Of a stretch of 64,000 nt of DNA, positions 26,036-34,621 are shown piece after piece (positions within the stretch are counted from its first letter, which is position 1; each line of letters opens with the position of its first letter). This stretch comes from Streptomyces violascens (GTDB taxonomy: Bacteria > Actinomycetota > Actinomycetes > Streptomycetales > Streptomycetaceae): assembly GCF_014649955.1 (NCBI RefSeq), contig NZ_BMUA01000003.1:513864-577863 (forward strand), read 5' to 3'. A program made the position numbers and the translations under genes. The notes under the pieces were generated by a model, which was not told the origin of the DNA, did not search any database, and saw only the letters and a list, made by a program, of their open reading frames with translations.

Positions 26036-26133
26036 AGAGTTGCGCTCGTCCCGAGTGTGCGTTCAGCCGGCGCACCCGTCAACACCCCGCGCCCCAGCAC
26101 CTCGTGCCTCAACTCCCCGCCCCCGGAGGCCAC

Positions 26134-27777
26134 ATGAGCACCGCCCCCGCCGAAGCCGTCGGCCCGCTGATGCGCGGGGTCGCCGTGCTGCGCGCGCTCA
26201 GCGACGCGGACGGGCGGCTCAGCCTCGGCGAGCTGGTCCGGACGACCGGGCTCGCCCGCTCCACGGTCGACCGGATCGCCGCGACGCTGGCCCGCATGGG
26301 GTATCTGCGCCTCGACGGCTCCACCGCCACCCTCGCCCCGCGTCTGATGGAGCTCGCCAACGCCTACCTCGGCACTCTGCGGCTGCCCGCCCTGCTCGGC
26401 CCGTACGCGGTCCGACTGGCCGAGGAACTGGACGAGTCGGTGTCGCTCGCGGTCCCCGACGGCGACGGCATCCGCTTCGTCCACCAGAGCACCCGGCGCC
26501 GGGCGATGTCCCTCACCTTCCGCATCGGCGACCTCCTCCCCGCCGAACGCACCGCGCCGGGCCCCCTGTTCGCCGCGCACTGGACGCCCGAGCAGTGGCA
26601 GGCCTGGCACCACCGGCGCGCGGCCGACCCGGCGGGCCTCGCCTTCCCCGCGGCCCCGCCCGCCGAAGGCCCGGCCGGGGCGAGGGCCGACGATTTCGAG
26701 GAGCGCATCGAAGCGGCCCGCACCGCGAACTGGGCGGTCGACGACCAGCTCATCGAGCCGGGCCTCATCGCCGTGGCCGCGCCGCTCCGCGACCCGGCGG
26801 GCACCCCCGTCTGCGCCCTCAGCGTGGTCAGCCACACCAGCCGCCACAGCGCGGAGTCGCTACGGAAGGCCGTACTGCCTCGGCTCCGCGCGGCCGCCAC
26901 CGCGATGGAGGCCGAGCTGGCCCGCGACCGCGCCCCGGCCGCCGCCACCCCTCACGCGCTCGCCACCTGGACCTCCGCCTCGAAGCAGGAGCTCGGCTCC
27001 GAGTTCGTCGAATCGCTGGCCCGCGGCCTGACCGTGCTGACCGCGTTCGGCACCGGCCGGGCCGAGCTCACGCTCAGCGCGGTCGCCGATGCCACCGGCC
27101 TCGCCCGCGCCACCGCCCGGCGCGCCCTGATCACCCTGGGCCATCTGGGTCTGGTCGCCACCGAGGGCCGCACCTTCCGCCTCACCCCGCGCGTGCTGGC
27201 ACTCGGCTGCCCGCCCCTGTCCCGTACGACGCTGTCCGACATCGCGGCGCCGCACCTGGCCGCCCTCGTACGCACCGTCCACGACTCGGCCTCGCTCGCG
27301 GTGCTCGACGGCGACGCCATCCAGTACACGGCCCGCGTCGCCACCACCCGGATCATGAGCGTCAACATCACCCTGGGCACCCGCCTCCCCGCGTACGCCG
27401 CCTCGATGGGCCGGGTGCTGCTCGCGGATCTGGATGCCGGGGAGCGCGCGGCCCGGCTCGGCCGTACGGAGCTGTCGCCGCTCACCCCGCACACAGTCAC
27501 CTCACCGGACGCGCTGGCCTCGGTCCTGGAGCGGGTGGCGGACCAGGGGTACGCGATCGTCGACGAGGAGCTGGAGGAGGGGCTGCGCTCGGTCGCCGTG
27601 CCGGTGCGGGACGCCGGGGGGCGGGCGGTGGCCGCCGTGAACGTGGCCATGCACACCACGCGGCGCACCGTGCCCGAGTGCCTCGCCGAGGTGCTGCCCG
27701 AGCTGCGCGCCACGGCCGCGGCCATCGAGGCCGATCTGCACGTGGTCAGCCGCTACTGCCGCACGCCACCGTCGTAA
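26134..27777 (+). CDS. pcaR: tandem IclR-family transcriptional regulator (PcaR/PcaU-like)
   Basis: A 547-residue protein holding two complete IclR units. The first HTH is SLGELVRTTGLARSTVDRIAATL and the second LSAVADATGLARATARRALITLGHLG (about residues 310-340), each followed by an effector domain (ESVSLAVPDGDGIRFVHQ; DSASLAVLDGDAIQY). Single IclR regulators are about 260 residues, so this is a genuine duplication-fusion. A GGAGG site five bases before the ATG at 26134 fixes the start; an in-frame ATG ten codons upstream lacks one. Divergence from pcaI makes it the likely pca/pob regulator responding to protocatechuate or a pathway acid. Confidence 0.9.
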   Translation: MSTAPAEAVGPLMRGVAVLRALSDADGRLSLGELVRTTGLARSTVDRIAATLARMGYLRLDGSTATLAPRLMELANAYLGTLRLPALLGPYAVRLAEELDESVSLAVPDGDGIRFVHQSTRRRAMSLTFRIGDLLPAERTAPGPLFAAHWTPEQWQAWHHRRAADPAGLAFPAAPPAEGPAGARADDFEERIEAARTANWAVDDQLIEPGLIAVAAPLRDPAGTPVCALSVVSHTSRHSAESLRKAVLPRLRAAATAMEAELARDRAPAAATPHALATWTSASKQELGSEFVESLARGLTVLTAFGTGRAELTLSAVADATGLARATARRALITLGHLGLVATEGRTFRLTPRVLALGCPPLSRTTLSDIAAPHLAALVRTVHDSASLAVLDGDAIQYTARVATTRIMSVNITLGTRLPAYAASMGRVLLADLDAGERAARLGRTELSPLTPHTVTSPDALASVLERVADQGYAIVDEELEEGLRSVAVPVRDAGGRAVAAVNVAMHTTRRTVPECLAEVLPELRATAAAIEADLHVVSRYCRTPPS

Positions 27778-27869
27778 CGGGCAGCGTCAACGGTCCGAGC
27801 CTGTACCGCCACCGAGGCAGCTCGCCATCCGTACCAGAACGGATTTGTCATCTCGACAGCACACATTTT

Positions 27870-27893
27870 CCCTCTAATCGGTTAATTAGGGGG
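27870..27893. promoter_or_regulatory. AT-rich palindrome upstream of rppA
   Basis: CCCTCTAAT (27870-27878) and ATTAGGGGG (27885-27893) form an inverted repeat with one mismatch around a six-base centre, about 137 bp upstream of the rppA start. It is one of the few A/T-rich islands in the window. It may be an operator or part of a promoter. The 252-bp gap between the IclR gene and rppA otherwise holds no supported gene. Confidence 0.45.
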
Positions 27894-28029
27894 AAATCAG
27901 ACATGTTCATGACCTTGTTCGGGAATACAAGGCTAGTCCGCTGCCCCCTGTCCCTGACACACCGGAGTGCGCCTCGTGGAGACCACAGACCGCCTGGTGA
28001 CCGGCCCCCCGTCAACGAAGGGAACTTAG

Positions 28030-29121
28030 ATGGCCACCCTGTGCCGACCGGCGGTCGCCGTGCCCGACCACGTCATCACCCAGGAGCAGACCCTGGCACT
28101 GGCCCGCGAGACCCACGACGGGCACCCGCAGCGCGACCTCGTCCTGCGCCTCATCGAGAACACCGGCGTCAAGACCCGCCACCTCGTCCAGCCCCTCGAA
28201 GACACCCTGGCCCACCCCGGGTTCGAGGTCCGCAACCAGGTGTACGAGGCCGAGGCGAAGAGACGGGTGCCCGCGGTGGTGCGCGAGGCGCTCGCCCACG
28301 GCCAGGTCGAGCCCGCCGACATCGACCTGATCGTCTACGTGTCGTGCACGGGCTTCATGATGCCCTCGCTCACCGCCTGGCTGATCAACACGATGGGCTT
28401 CCGCACCAACACCCGGCAGCTGCCCATCGCCCAGCTCGGCTGCGCGGCGGGCGGCGCCGCGATCAACCGCGCCCACGACTTCATCAAGGCCTATCCCGGC
28501 TCCAACGTGCTGATCGTGTCGTGCGAGTTCTGCTCGCTGCTCTATCAGCCCACCGACATCGGAGTGGGCTCGCTGCTGTCCAACGGCCTGTTCGGGGACG
28601 CCGTTTCGGCCGCGGTGGTGCGCGGCGAGGGCGGCACCGGCATGCGGATCGAGCGCAACGGCTCGCACCTGGTGCCGGACACCGAGAACTGGATCTCGTA
28701 CGCGGTGCGCGAGACGGGCTTCCACTTCCAGCTCGACAAGCGGGTCCCGGGCACCATGGAAATGCTCGCACCTGCCCTCAAGTCCCTTGTGGAGCAGCAC
28801 AGTTGGGAGGTCGGGGCGCTCGACTTCTACATCATCCACGCGGGCGGCCCCCGCATCCTGGACGACCTGTGCCACTTCCTGGAGCTGGGCCCCGAGATGT
28901 TCCGCTTCAGCCGCACCACCCTCACCCAGCGCGGCAACATCGCGAGCTCGGTGGTCTTCGACGCCCTGGCCCGCCTCTTCGACGAGGGCGGCATGACCGA
29001 CGGCGCCCGCGGCGTGATCGCCGGCTTCGGCCCGGGCATCACCGCGGAGATCGGAGTGGGCAGCTGGAACGCGGGCCCGGACATGGACGACGAGCTCGAC
29101 GCGATGGCCGCCCGGATCTGA
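28030..29121 (+). CDS. rppA: 1,3,6,8-tetrahydroxynaphthalene synthase (type III PKS)
   Basis: A 363-residue chalcone-synthase-like enzyme. The catalytic triad sits at the positions known for Streptomyces THN synthase: Cys138 in AQLGCAAGG, His270 in YIIHAGG and Asn303 in RGNIASS. VSCTGFMMPSLTAWLIN is another family block. It condenses five malonyl-CoA to tetrahydroxynaphthalene, precursor of flaviolin and brown melanin-like pigments. A GAAGGGAA ribosome binding site precedes the ATG. The P450 gene that often follows rppA is missing; a convergent lipoprotein gene follows instead. Confidence 0.96.
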   Translation: MATLCRPAVAVPDHVITQEQTLALARETHDGHPQRDLVLRLIENTGVKTRHLVQPLEDTLAHPGFEVRNQVYEAEAKRRVPAVVREALAHGQVEPADIDLIVYVSCTGFMMPSLTAWLINTMGFRTNTRQLPIAQLGCAAGGAAINRAHDFIKAYPGSNVLIVSCEFCSLLYQPTDIGVGSLLSNGLFGDAVSAAVVRGEGGTGMRIERNGSHLVPDTENWISYAVRETGFHFQLDKRVPGTMEMLAPALKSLVEQHSWEVGALDFYIIHAGGPRILDDLCHFLELGPEMFRFSRTTLTQRGNIASSVVFDALARLFDEGGMTDGARGVIAGFGPGITAEIGVGSWNAGPDMDDELDAMAARI

Positions 29122-29148
29122 ACTACGGCTGCTCTACCGCCTGTTGCG

Positions 29149-29676
29149 CTACTCGTTGACCAGCACCGGGATGGAGAGCACCGCGCTGGCCGGCGTGCCG
29201 CTCAGCGGCGCCTCGGGCTGAACCTTGAAGTCGATGCCGGGGCCCTCGGCGGCCGGAGTGTGGGCGCCCTTGTGGTCGTCGTGGCCCTCCTCCGCGTACC
29301 TGAACGAGCCGGTGCCGAGCAGCTTGCCGTCCGCGTCGTAGTAGGCGGCGCTCAGCTCCAGGGCGATCAGTTCGCTGACGTCCGAGGTGGCGGCGAGGTG
29401 GCCGGTCACCGTGGATGCGGCGGCCAGGGCGCCGCCCGTGACCTTCACCCGGTCCGTGAACGGGCCCTGCTCCAGGTGCACTTCACCCTTCGCCAGCTTC
29501 CGGTACGCGGCGGGAGCGGCGGCCTGCTTCGGTGCCGCGAAGCTCACCGAGGGGACGGGGCTCGGGGCGTCCTCGGCCCTGTCCCCGCCGGAGCCCGGTC
29601 CACCGCCGCAGGCCGTGACCAGGGCGAGGGCGAGGGCGGCCAGGACGGCCGGGGCCGTGATGCGGCTCAGTCTCAT
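29149..29676 (-). CDS. predicted lipoprotein of unknown function
   Basis: A 175-residue secreted protein with a type II signal peptide: a basic N-terminus, hydrophobic PAVLAALALALV and lipobox VTAC before a Gly/Ser-rich linker. The mature part (about 60-175) looks like a beta-rich domain, including SELIALELSAAYYDADGKLLGTG. No family is recognised. It follows phoA in the same direction, separated by a strong hairpin, so it is probably transcribed separately. Confidence 0.75.
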   Translation of the reverse strand: MRLSRITAPAVLAALALALVTACGGGPGSGGDRAEDAPSPVPSVSFAAPKQAAAPAAYRKLAKGEVHLEQGPFTDRVKVTGGALAAASTVTGHLAATSDVSELIALELSAAYYDADGKLLGTGSFRYAEEGHDDHKGAHTPAAEGPGIDFKVQPEAPLSGTPASAVLSIPVLVNE

Positions 29677-29707
29677 GGCGTGCGTGCTCCTGCGTACTCG
29701 TGCGGAA

Positions 29708-29734
29708 GGGGCCGGGGCTGCCTGCCCCGGCCCC
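29708..29734 (-). terminator. GC hairpin after phoA
   Basis: GGGGCCGGGG (29708-29717) and CCCCGGCCCC (29725-29734) form a perfect 10-bp stem with a seven-base loop. It lies just downstream of the phoA stop on the minus strand and before the lipoprotein gene. It has no T-tract, which is common for Streptomyces terminators. Confidence 0.75.
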
Positions 29735-29751
29735 TCGTCGGCGGGGCGGGG

Positions 29752-31272
29752 TCAGCCGCGGGGCGAACGGCCGAACAGCGAGCCGTACATCTTCCCGTAC
29801 AGGTCGGTGTTGAGCTGGCTGGCCGCGAAGCGGTCCGCGCCCGGGCCGTACGCGAAGATCGGGACGTCCGCGCCGGTGTGGTTGCCGGACAGGTACGTCA
29901 GCCACAGGCTCGCCTCGGGGCTGCCGTCCTTGACGCTCTTCGGGTCGTCGGGGGTGCGGAAGGTCGCCGGGCCGAAGTTCTTGGCGTCGCCCGCGCCCGC
30001 ACCGTTCACGATGCCGGACGAGCGGGCCGGGTCCTTGGCGCCCGAAGTGGCGCGCGAGGGAAGGGAGTTGTTCGCCGGGTTGCCCGCGTCCGTGTTGGCG
30101 GGAGGCGCCACCGACTCGGCGTTGGTGTACGTGCCCTTCTCGATGATGTTGAAGCCGGCGCACTCGTGGTCCGCGGTGACGACGACCAGCGTGTGGCCGT
30201 CCCTCTTCGCGAAGTCGGTGGCCGCCTTCACCGCGTCGTCGAACGCCTTGACCTCGGCGAGCGTCTGGGCGGCGTCGTTGGCGTGCGAGCGCTTGTCGAT
30301 CTGGGCGCCCTCGACCTGGAGGAAGAAGCCCTTCTTCGAGCGTCCGTCGAGGAGGTCGATCGACTTCTTCGCCATCTCGGCGAGCGTCGGCTCCTGCTTC
30401 TGCGGGGCGCCCGCGGGCAGAGATGCCTTCGCCTGCTCGACGGTCAGGTTGCCGCGGTTGAAGAGACCGACGACCTTCTTGCCGCGCGCCTTGTCGAGGT
30501 CCGCCTTGGTGGCGACCTTCTGCGAACCGGCCGTCTGCGCGGGCAGCTTGGGGTCGCCGAACGAACCGAGCACCTGGTAGCCCTGCTTCTGGAGCGCCTG
30601 CTGGTCGTCCGGCTCGAAGCGGGCGAGGCCGCCGCCGAGGATCACGTCGGCGGTGCCGTTGCGGGCGATCTGCTCGGCGATCGGCGTGATCAGCGTCTTG
30701 TCGGCGGGCGCCTTCTCGTAGCTGCCGTCGGCGTTCTTCGGCAGGCAGGCCGCGTCCGAGTACGTCGGCCCCTGGCAGCCGCGCAGGAGCGCGTGGCTGA
30801 ACTGGGCGGCGGGCGTGGCGTCGGTGATCTCGGCGGTCGAGACATTGCCGGTGGCGAAGCCGGCCGCCTTGGCCTGCTCCATCAGCGTGGCGCGCTTCTT
30901 CTCGTAACTGTCCACGCCGATCGCGGCGTTGTACGTCTTGACGCCCGAGGCCCAGGCGGTGGCGGAGCTCGCCGAGTCCGTCACCAGGGCGGGCTGGTCG
31001 CTGCCCTTCTCGACGGCGTACGTGGCGACCGCGCCGGTGTAGGGCAGGCGCTCCATGTTCAGCTTGCCCTGGGCGCCGTAGTAGCGCTCGCGGCCGGCGG
31101 TGACGTGGGTGCGGCCCATGCCGTCGCCGAGCAGGTAGATGACGTTGCGTATCTCGCGACCGCCGCCGTGACCGCCGTGCTGGGGCGCGGAGTTGGCGGT
31201 GACGGCCGAGCCCGCGGCGACCGCGGAGGCGGCCGCGAACACCGCGAGCACCTTCATTGCCTTGTGTGTCAT
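29752..31272 (-). CDS. phoA: secreted alkaline phosphatase (PhoA family)
   Basis: A 506-residue phosphatase with a signal peptide (VLAVFAAASAVAAGSAVTANSA). Catalytic and metal sites are present: Asp50 in YLLGDGMG, nucleophile Ser100 in VTDSASSATAWASG, QVEGAQIDKRSHAND and VVVTADHECAGF, and the last metal His in SGNHTGADVPIFAYG. It removes phosphate from organic esters outside the cell. The ATG at 31272 is assumed; an internal ATG five codons later is preceded by AAGG and could also be used. A PHO-box-like array upstream suggests PhoP control. Confidence 0.94.
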   Translation of the reverse strand: MTHKAMKVLAVFAAASAVAAGSAVTANSAPQHGGHGGGREIRNVIYLLGDGMGRTHVTAGRERYYGAQGKLNMERLPYTGAVATYAVEKGSDQPALVTDSASSATAWASGVKTYNAAIGVDSYEKKRATLMEQAKAAGFATGNVSTAEITDATPAAQFSHALLRGCQGPTYSDAACLPKNADGSYEKAPADKTLITPIAEQIARNGTADVILGGGLARFEPDDQQALQKQGYQVLGSFGDPKLPAQTAGSQKVATKADLDKARGKKVVGLFNRGNLTVEQAKASLPAGAPQKQEPTLAEMAKKSIDLLDGRSKKGFFLQVEGAQIDKRSHANDAAQTLAEVKAFDDAVKAATDFAKRDGHTLVVVTADHECAGFNIIEKGTYTNAESVAPPANTDAGNPANNSLPSRATSGAKDPARSSGIVNGAGAGDAKNFGPATFRTPDDPKSVKDGSPEASLWLTYLSGNHTGADVPIFAYGPGADRFAASQLNTDLYGKMYGSLFGRSPRG

Positions 31273-31290
31273 GGCGGCGAAGCTATGAGT

Positions 31291-31334
31291 CGCATGTGAA
31301 CGGACCGGGAGGTTCAGGCGACCGCGAGGCGAAC
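31291..31334 (-). promoter_or_regulatory. PHO-box-like direct-repeat array upstream of phoA
   Basis: Read on the minus strand, four consecutive 11-bp units begin GTTCGCC (31334 down to 31324), GGTCGCC, CCTCCCG and GTTCACA (31301 down to 31291). The first two and the last resemble the Streptomyces PhoP direct-repeat unit GTTCACC-N4, spaced exactly 11 bp. The array ends about 19 bp from the phoA ATG, so it may overlap the promoter or start site. Confidence 0.6.
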
Positions 31335-31435
31335 GCCTTTACCTGCCGCATAACTTTTATGTCCCGGCCCTTTGCCTGCTCCGGGCACGGCCCTTACCCG
31401 GGAGCCCGTCCTTCGTGGCCCCTCGTCCGTCGCCC

Positions 31436-32959
31436 TTACCCGTACGACAGGTTGGAGCAGATGTTGTCGTCGGCCGAGCGGGCCTTGTCCGAGACGCTGG
31501 GCGGCACCGAGGCGGGGGCGCTGGGCGCCGCGGCCGACCCGCCGTCCTTGTACTGGGTGCCGAGGATGACGTTCAGACCGGGCGTCTTCGCCTGGCGCAT
31601 GAGCGCGCCGGGGAAGTGCGTGGCGAGCGTCTTGGCCTTGGCCTCGTCGTTCGGGCCGTACTCGATGACGGTGTGCGTGTAGTCCTGGGTGGCGGCGGTC
31701 GTGGCGCCGGTCACCGTGAAGCCCGCCGACTTCAGGGACTCGGCGGCCTTGCCCGCGAGACCCTTCTCGACGGTGCCGTTGTACACGGCGACGCTGATCC
31801 CCTGGCCGGAGGCGGGCGCCGGGGCGGAGGCGGACGGGCTCGGCGCGGCCTTCTCGCCCTTGCCCCCGGCGTCCTGGCCGTCGACCGTACGGTCCGCCCT
31901 GAGGGCGGCGAACAGCGCGTCGGCCTCGGGCTTGACGACCGCGACGCGCGCACCCTCGTACCGCCAGGGCAGGGTCACGAACTTGGTGTTGTGCAGGTCG
32001 ATGTCCTTCATCGACATCGCGAACGAGATCAGTTTGTTCGCCGAGCCGAGGCCCGAGTCGACGGTCATCGACTTGGTGGCAGCGGTGGCAAGCGGCAGCA
32101 GGCTGGTCGGGTCGAGTCCGTTGCCCTTGACCTTCTTGATCAGGCTGCCGACGAAGGCCTGCTGGCGCTGGATGCGGCCTATGTCGGAACCGTCGCCTAT
32201 GCCGTGCCGGATGCGTACGTAGTCGAGCGCCTTCTGGCCGGACACGGTCTGCGGGCCCTTGGAGAAGATCAGGGTGCCCTTGCGGTGCAGGTTGGGGTTG
32301 AGGTCGCCCGTGTAGACGTCGTTGGGGACGCAGACCTGGACGCCGCCGACGGCCTCGGTCATCTTCGCGAAGCCCGCGAAGTCGACGACCACCGTGTGGT
32401 CCACGCGCAGGCCGGTCAGTTTCTCGACGGTGTTCTGGGTGCAGGCCGGGTTGCCCTGAACCGTTTCACCGACCTCGAAGGCCGAGTTGAACATCACATC
32501 GTGCTTGTCCTTGGTCCACGTCCCGTTCGGCAGCTTGCACGGGGGTATGTCGATCAGGGAGTCGCGCGGTATGGACACGGCGACGGCGTGCTTCTGGTCG
32601 GCGTACACATGCATCAGGAACGCGGTGTCCGAGCGGCCGACGTCCCCCTTGCCGTGGCCGTACTGGGCGTTGTCGCCGGAGCGCGTGTCGGAGCCGATGA
32701 CCAGGACGTTCGAGCCCTTGTCGGAGGCGGCGGGGCGGTTGGCGGAGACTCCGCCGTCGTCGAAGGTCTTGATGTTGCCGTTCAGCTGGAAGTAGATCCA
32801 GCCGCCTCCGGCGACCGCGAGGACGACGACCGACAGGGCCGCGACCCCGGCGATGCGGGCGCGGCTGCGCTTGTTGCGGCGCTGTGGCGCGGCGGAGCCG
32901 CCGCTCTCGCGCCTGCTCGTCGCTCCCGCTTTGTGGCTGCCCGCCATCGGACCCCTCAT
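31436..32959 (-). CDS. LytR-CpsA-Psr (LCP) cell-wall glycopolymer ligase with LytR_C domain
   Basis: A 507-residue membrane protein. The basic N-terminus is cytoplasmic, followed by one TM (IAGVAALSVVVLAVAGGGWIYF). The extracellular LCP domain has NVLVIGSDTRSGDN, DTAFLMHVYAD, VSIPRDSLIDIP, and DYVRIRHGIGDGSDIGRIQRQQ with the Arg cluster that binds the polyprenyl-pyrophosphate. The C-terminal LytR_C domain (about 390-475) starts SVAVYNGTVEKGLAGKAA. It attaches teichoic-acid-like or other glycopolymers to peptidoglycan. GAGGG boxes allow starts at 32959 or the ATG four codons later. Confidence 0.92.
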   Translation of the reverse strand: MRGPMAGSHKAGATSRRESGGSAAPQRRNKRSRARIAGVAALSVVVLAVAGGGWIYFQLNGNIKTFDDGGVSANRPAASDKGSNVLVIGSDTRSGDNAQYGHGKGDVGRSDTAFLMHVYADQKHAVAVSIPRDSLIDIPPCKLPNGTWTKDKHDVMFNSAFEVGETVQGNPACTQNTVEKLTGLRVDHTVVVDFAGFAKMTEAVGGVQVCVPNDVYTGDLNPNLHRKGTLIFSKGPQTVSGQKALDYVRIRHGIGDGSDIGRIQRQQAFVGSLIKKVKGNGLDPTSLLPLATAATKSMTVDSGLGSANKLISFAMSMKDIDLHNTKFVTLPWRYEGARVAVVKPEADALFAALRADRTVDGQDAGGKGEKAAPSPSASAPAPASGQGISVAVYNGTVEKGLAGKAAESLKSAGFTVTGATTAATQDYTHTVIEYGPNDEAKAKTLATHFPGALMRQAKTPGLNVILGTQYKDGGSAAAPSAPASVPPSVSDKARSADDNICSNLSYG

Positions 32960-33121
32960 CCCTCATTCACGCCTCTTCTGTAGAGGAGACGGTGAGTCGC
33001 ACACTCTGGTTGTACAGTTGCGCAATGTAGCAAGTCTCACTGAGAGCCATCAGCCCCAGCCGTACGAAGAAATCGGCTGGACGAAAACGGCTGTAGGACG
33101 CGAACGAGGGAGGACGGCGGG

Positions 33122-33397
33122 ATGTTCCTGCGCAACGGGCTCGAGCCCTGGCATCTGCTGATCGTGGCCGTAGTACTGATCCTGCTGTTCGGCTCGAAGA
33201 AGCTGCCCGACACGGCACGCGCGCTGGGCAAGTCCCTGCGCATCCTCAAGAGCGAGACCAAGGCGATGCGGGAGGACTCCGGCGACCCGGCGCCCGCCAC
33301 GGCTCCGCCTGTCACCACGGCTCCGCCTGTCACCGCGGCCCCGCCTGTCACCACGGCCCACACCACCACGGACGCGCCCCCGCGCCCGGTTCAATAG
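33122..33397 (+). CDS. tatA: Sec-independent protein translocase TatA
   Basis: A 91-residue protein with the TatA architecture: a short N-terminus, one TM ([14 protein letters not shown]), hinge [17 protein letters not shown] and an amphipathic helix. It forms the Tat pore for folded-protein export. The tail contains [12 protein letters not shown] units encoded by an 18-bp tandem repeat around 33301-33357, probably non-functional length variation. A GGGAGGA ribosome binding site supports the ATG. tatC is not adjacent, so this may be an extra TatA paralogue. Confidence 0.88.
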   Translation: MFLRNGLEPWHLLIVAVVLILLFGSKKLPDTARALGKSLRILKSETKAMREDSGDPAPATAPPVTTAPPVTAAPPVTTAHTTTDAPPRPVQ

Positions 33398-33419
33398 GCG
33401 CGCCGTACGCTCGGCAGGC

Positions 33420-34379
33420 ATGGAACAGCTGCCGACGTACGACGATGTGGTCCGCGCCCATGAGCGGATCGCCCCGCACGCCCACCGCACCCCGGTCCTG
33501 ACCTCGCGGCTCACCGACGCCGAGCTCGGCCTGAGCCTCTTCTTCAAGTGCGAGAACCTCCAGCGGATGGGGGCCTTCAAGTTCCGCGGCGCGTTCAACG
33601 CGCTGTCGCGCTTCGACGCGGAGCAGCGCCGGGCGGGCGTGGTCGCCTTCTCCTCCGGCAATCACGCCCAGGCCGTCGCGCTCGCCGCGTCGCTGCTCGG
33701 TATTGCGGCGACCATCGTCATGCCGCACGACGCGCCTGCGGCCAAGCTGGCGGCCACCAAGGGATACGGCGCGAACGTGGTCCCGTACGACCGCTACACC
33801 GAGGACCGCGAGGAGATCGGCGCCGCGCTCGCCAAGGAGCGCGGCCTGACGCTGATCCCGCCGTACGACCACCCCCACGTGATGGCCGGCCAGGGCACCG
33901 CCGCGAAGGAACTCTTCGAGGAGACCGGCCCCCTCGACGCGCTGTTCGTGCCGCTCGGCGGCGGCGGCCTCCTGTCGGGCACCCTGCTCTCGGCAGGCGC
34001 GCTCTCGCCGTCCTGCGAGGTGTACGGGGTCGAGCCGGAGGCGGGCGACGACGGGCGCCGCTCGCTGAGGGAGGGCCGGATCGTGCACATCGACACCCCG
34101 GCGACGATCGCGGACGGGGCCCAGACGCAGCACCTGGGTGCGCACACCTTCCCGGTGATCCGGGACCGCGTGACGGACATCGTGACGGTGCCGGACGCCC
34201 AACTGGTGGCCTGCATGCGGCTGTTCGCGTCGCGGATGAAGCTGGTGGTGGAGCCGACCGGGTGCCTGGGGCTGGCGGCGGCGACCGCTCTGGCCGAGCG
34301 GTATCGGGGGCGGCGGGTGGGGGTGATCGTGAGCGGGGGGAACGTGGACGTGTCGCGGTTCGCCGCGCTGGTGGGGTAG
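33420..34379 (+). CDS. threonine ammonia-lyase / serine racemase-like PLP enzyme
   Basis: A 319-residue fold-type II PLP enzyme. The PLP lysine is in MGAFKFRGAFNA, the Asn loop is SSGNHAQAVALAA, the phosphate loop is VPLGGGGLLSG, and the C-terminal SGGN motif is VIVSGGNVD. Absence of ACT domains and the length match catabolic threonine dehydratase or serine racemase. It deaminates L-threonine or L-serine. It starts 22 bp after tatA, but a functional link is unlikely. Confidence 0.9.
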   Translation: MEQLPTYDDVVRAHERIAPHAHRTPVLTSRLTDAELGLSLFFKCENLQRMGAFKFRGAFNALSRFDAEQRRAGVVAFSSGNHAQAVALAASLLGIAATIVMPHDAPAAKLAATKGYGANVVPYDRYTEDREEIGAALAKERGLTLIPPYDHPHVMAGQGTAAKELFEETGPLDALFVPLGGGGLLSGTLLSAGALSPSCEVYGVEPEAGDDGRRSLREGRIVHIDTPATIADGAQTQHLGAHTFPVIRDRVTDIVTVPDAQLVACMRLFASRMKLVVEPTGCLGLAAATALAERYRGRRVGVIVSGGNVDVSRFAALVG

Positions 34380-34414
34380 TCCCCCACCCCGCCCCTTCCC
34401 GAGACCCTCCGGGG

Positions 34415-34575
34415 GCACCGATGCCGCTAGGGGCGCGGGGAACTGCGCGACCAGCCACCGACGGCCCGCGGCCGACGAACAAGCACGTGCGCGCAGCGCG
34501 CGACTTGAGGGGCGCGGGGCAGTGACATTGTGCGGCTCCGCCGCGTGGGCGCACATGGCCCCCGGCGGCCCCGAG
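34415..34575. repeat. GC-rich intergenic repeat, copy 3
   Basis: The 242-bp gap between the dehydratase and the S9 peptidase contains TAGGGGCGCGGGGAACTGCGC, CGGCCCGCGGCCGACGAAC and GTGCGGCTCCGCCGCGTGGG. All three modules recur in other gaps of the window. Self-complementary stretches (GCGGCTCCGCCGC; GCGCGCAGCGCGC) could form stable hairpins. No gene is present. Confidence 0.65.
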
Positions 34576-34621
34576 CCGGAACCCCGGCCGCCCCCGCGGA
34601 GCGGCGCGGCATGATGGGGGC

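Noticed and set aside
27903..28029. Small ORF (MFMTLFGNTRL...) upstream of rppA with a GGGGGAA site
   Set aside because: The frame has no stop before rppA and runs on into it in another frame, with no protein-like sequence beyond a few residues; treated as non-coding leader.
26040..29159. 1039-residue plus-strand open frame across the IclR gene and rppA
   Set aside because: It is Arg/Pro-rich with poor codon bias and runs in a different frame over two certain genes; an artefact of high GC.
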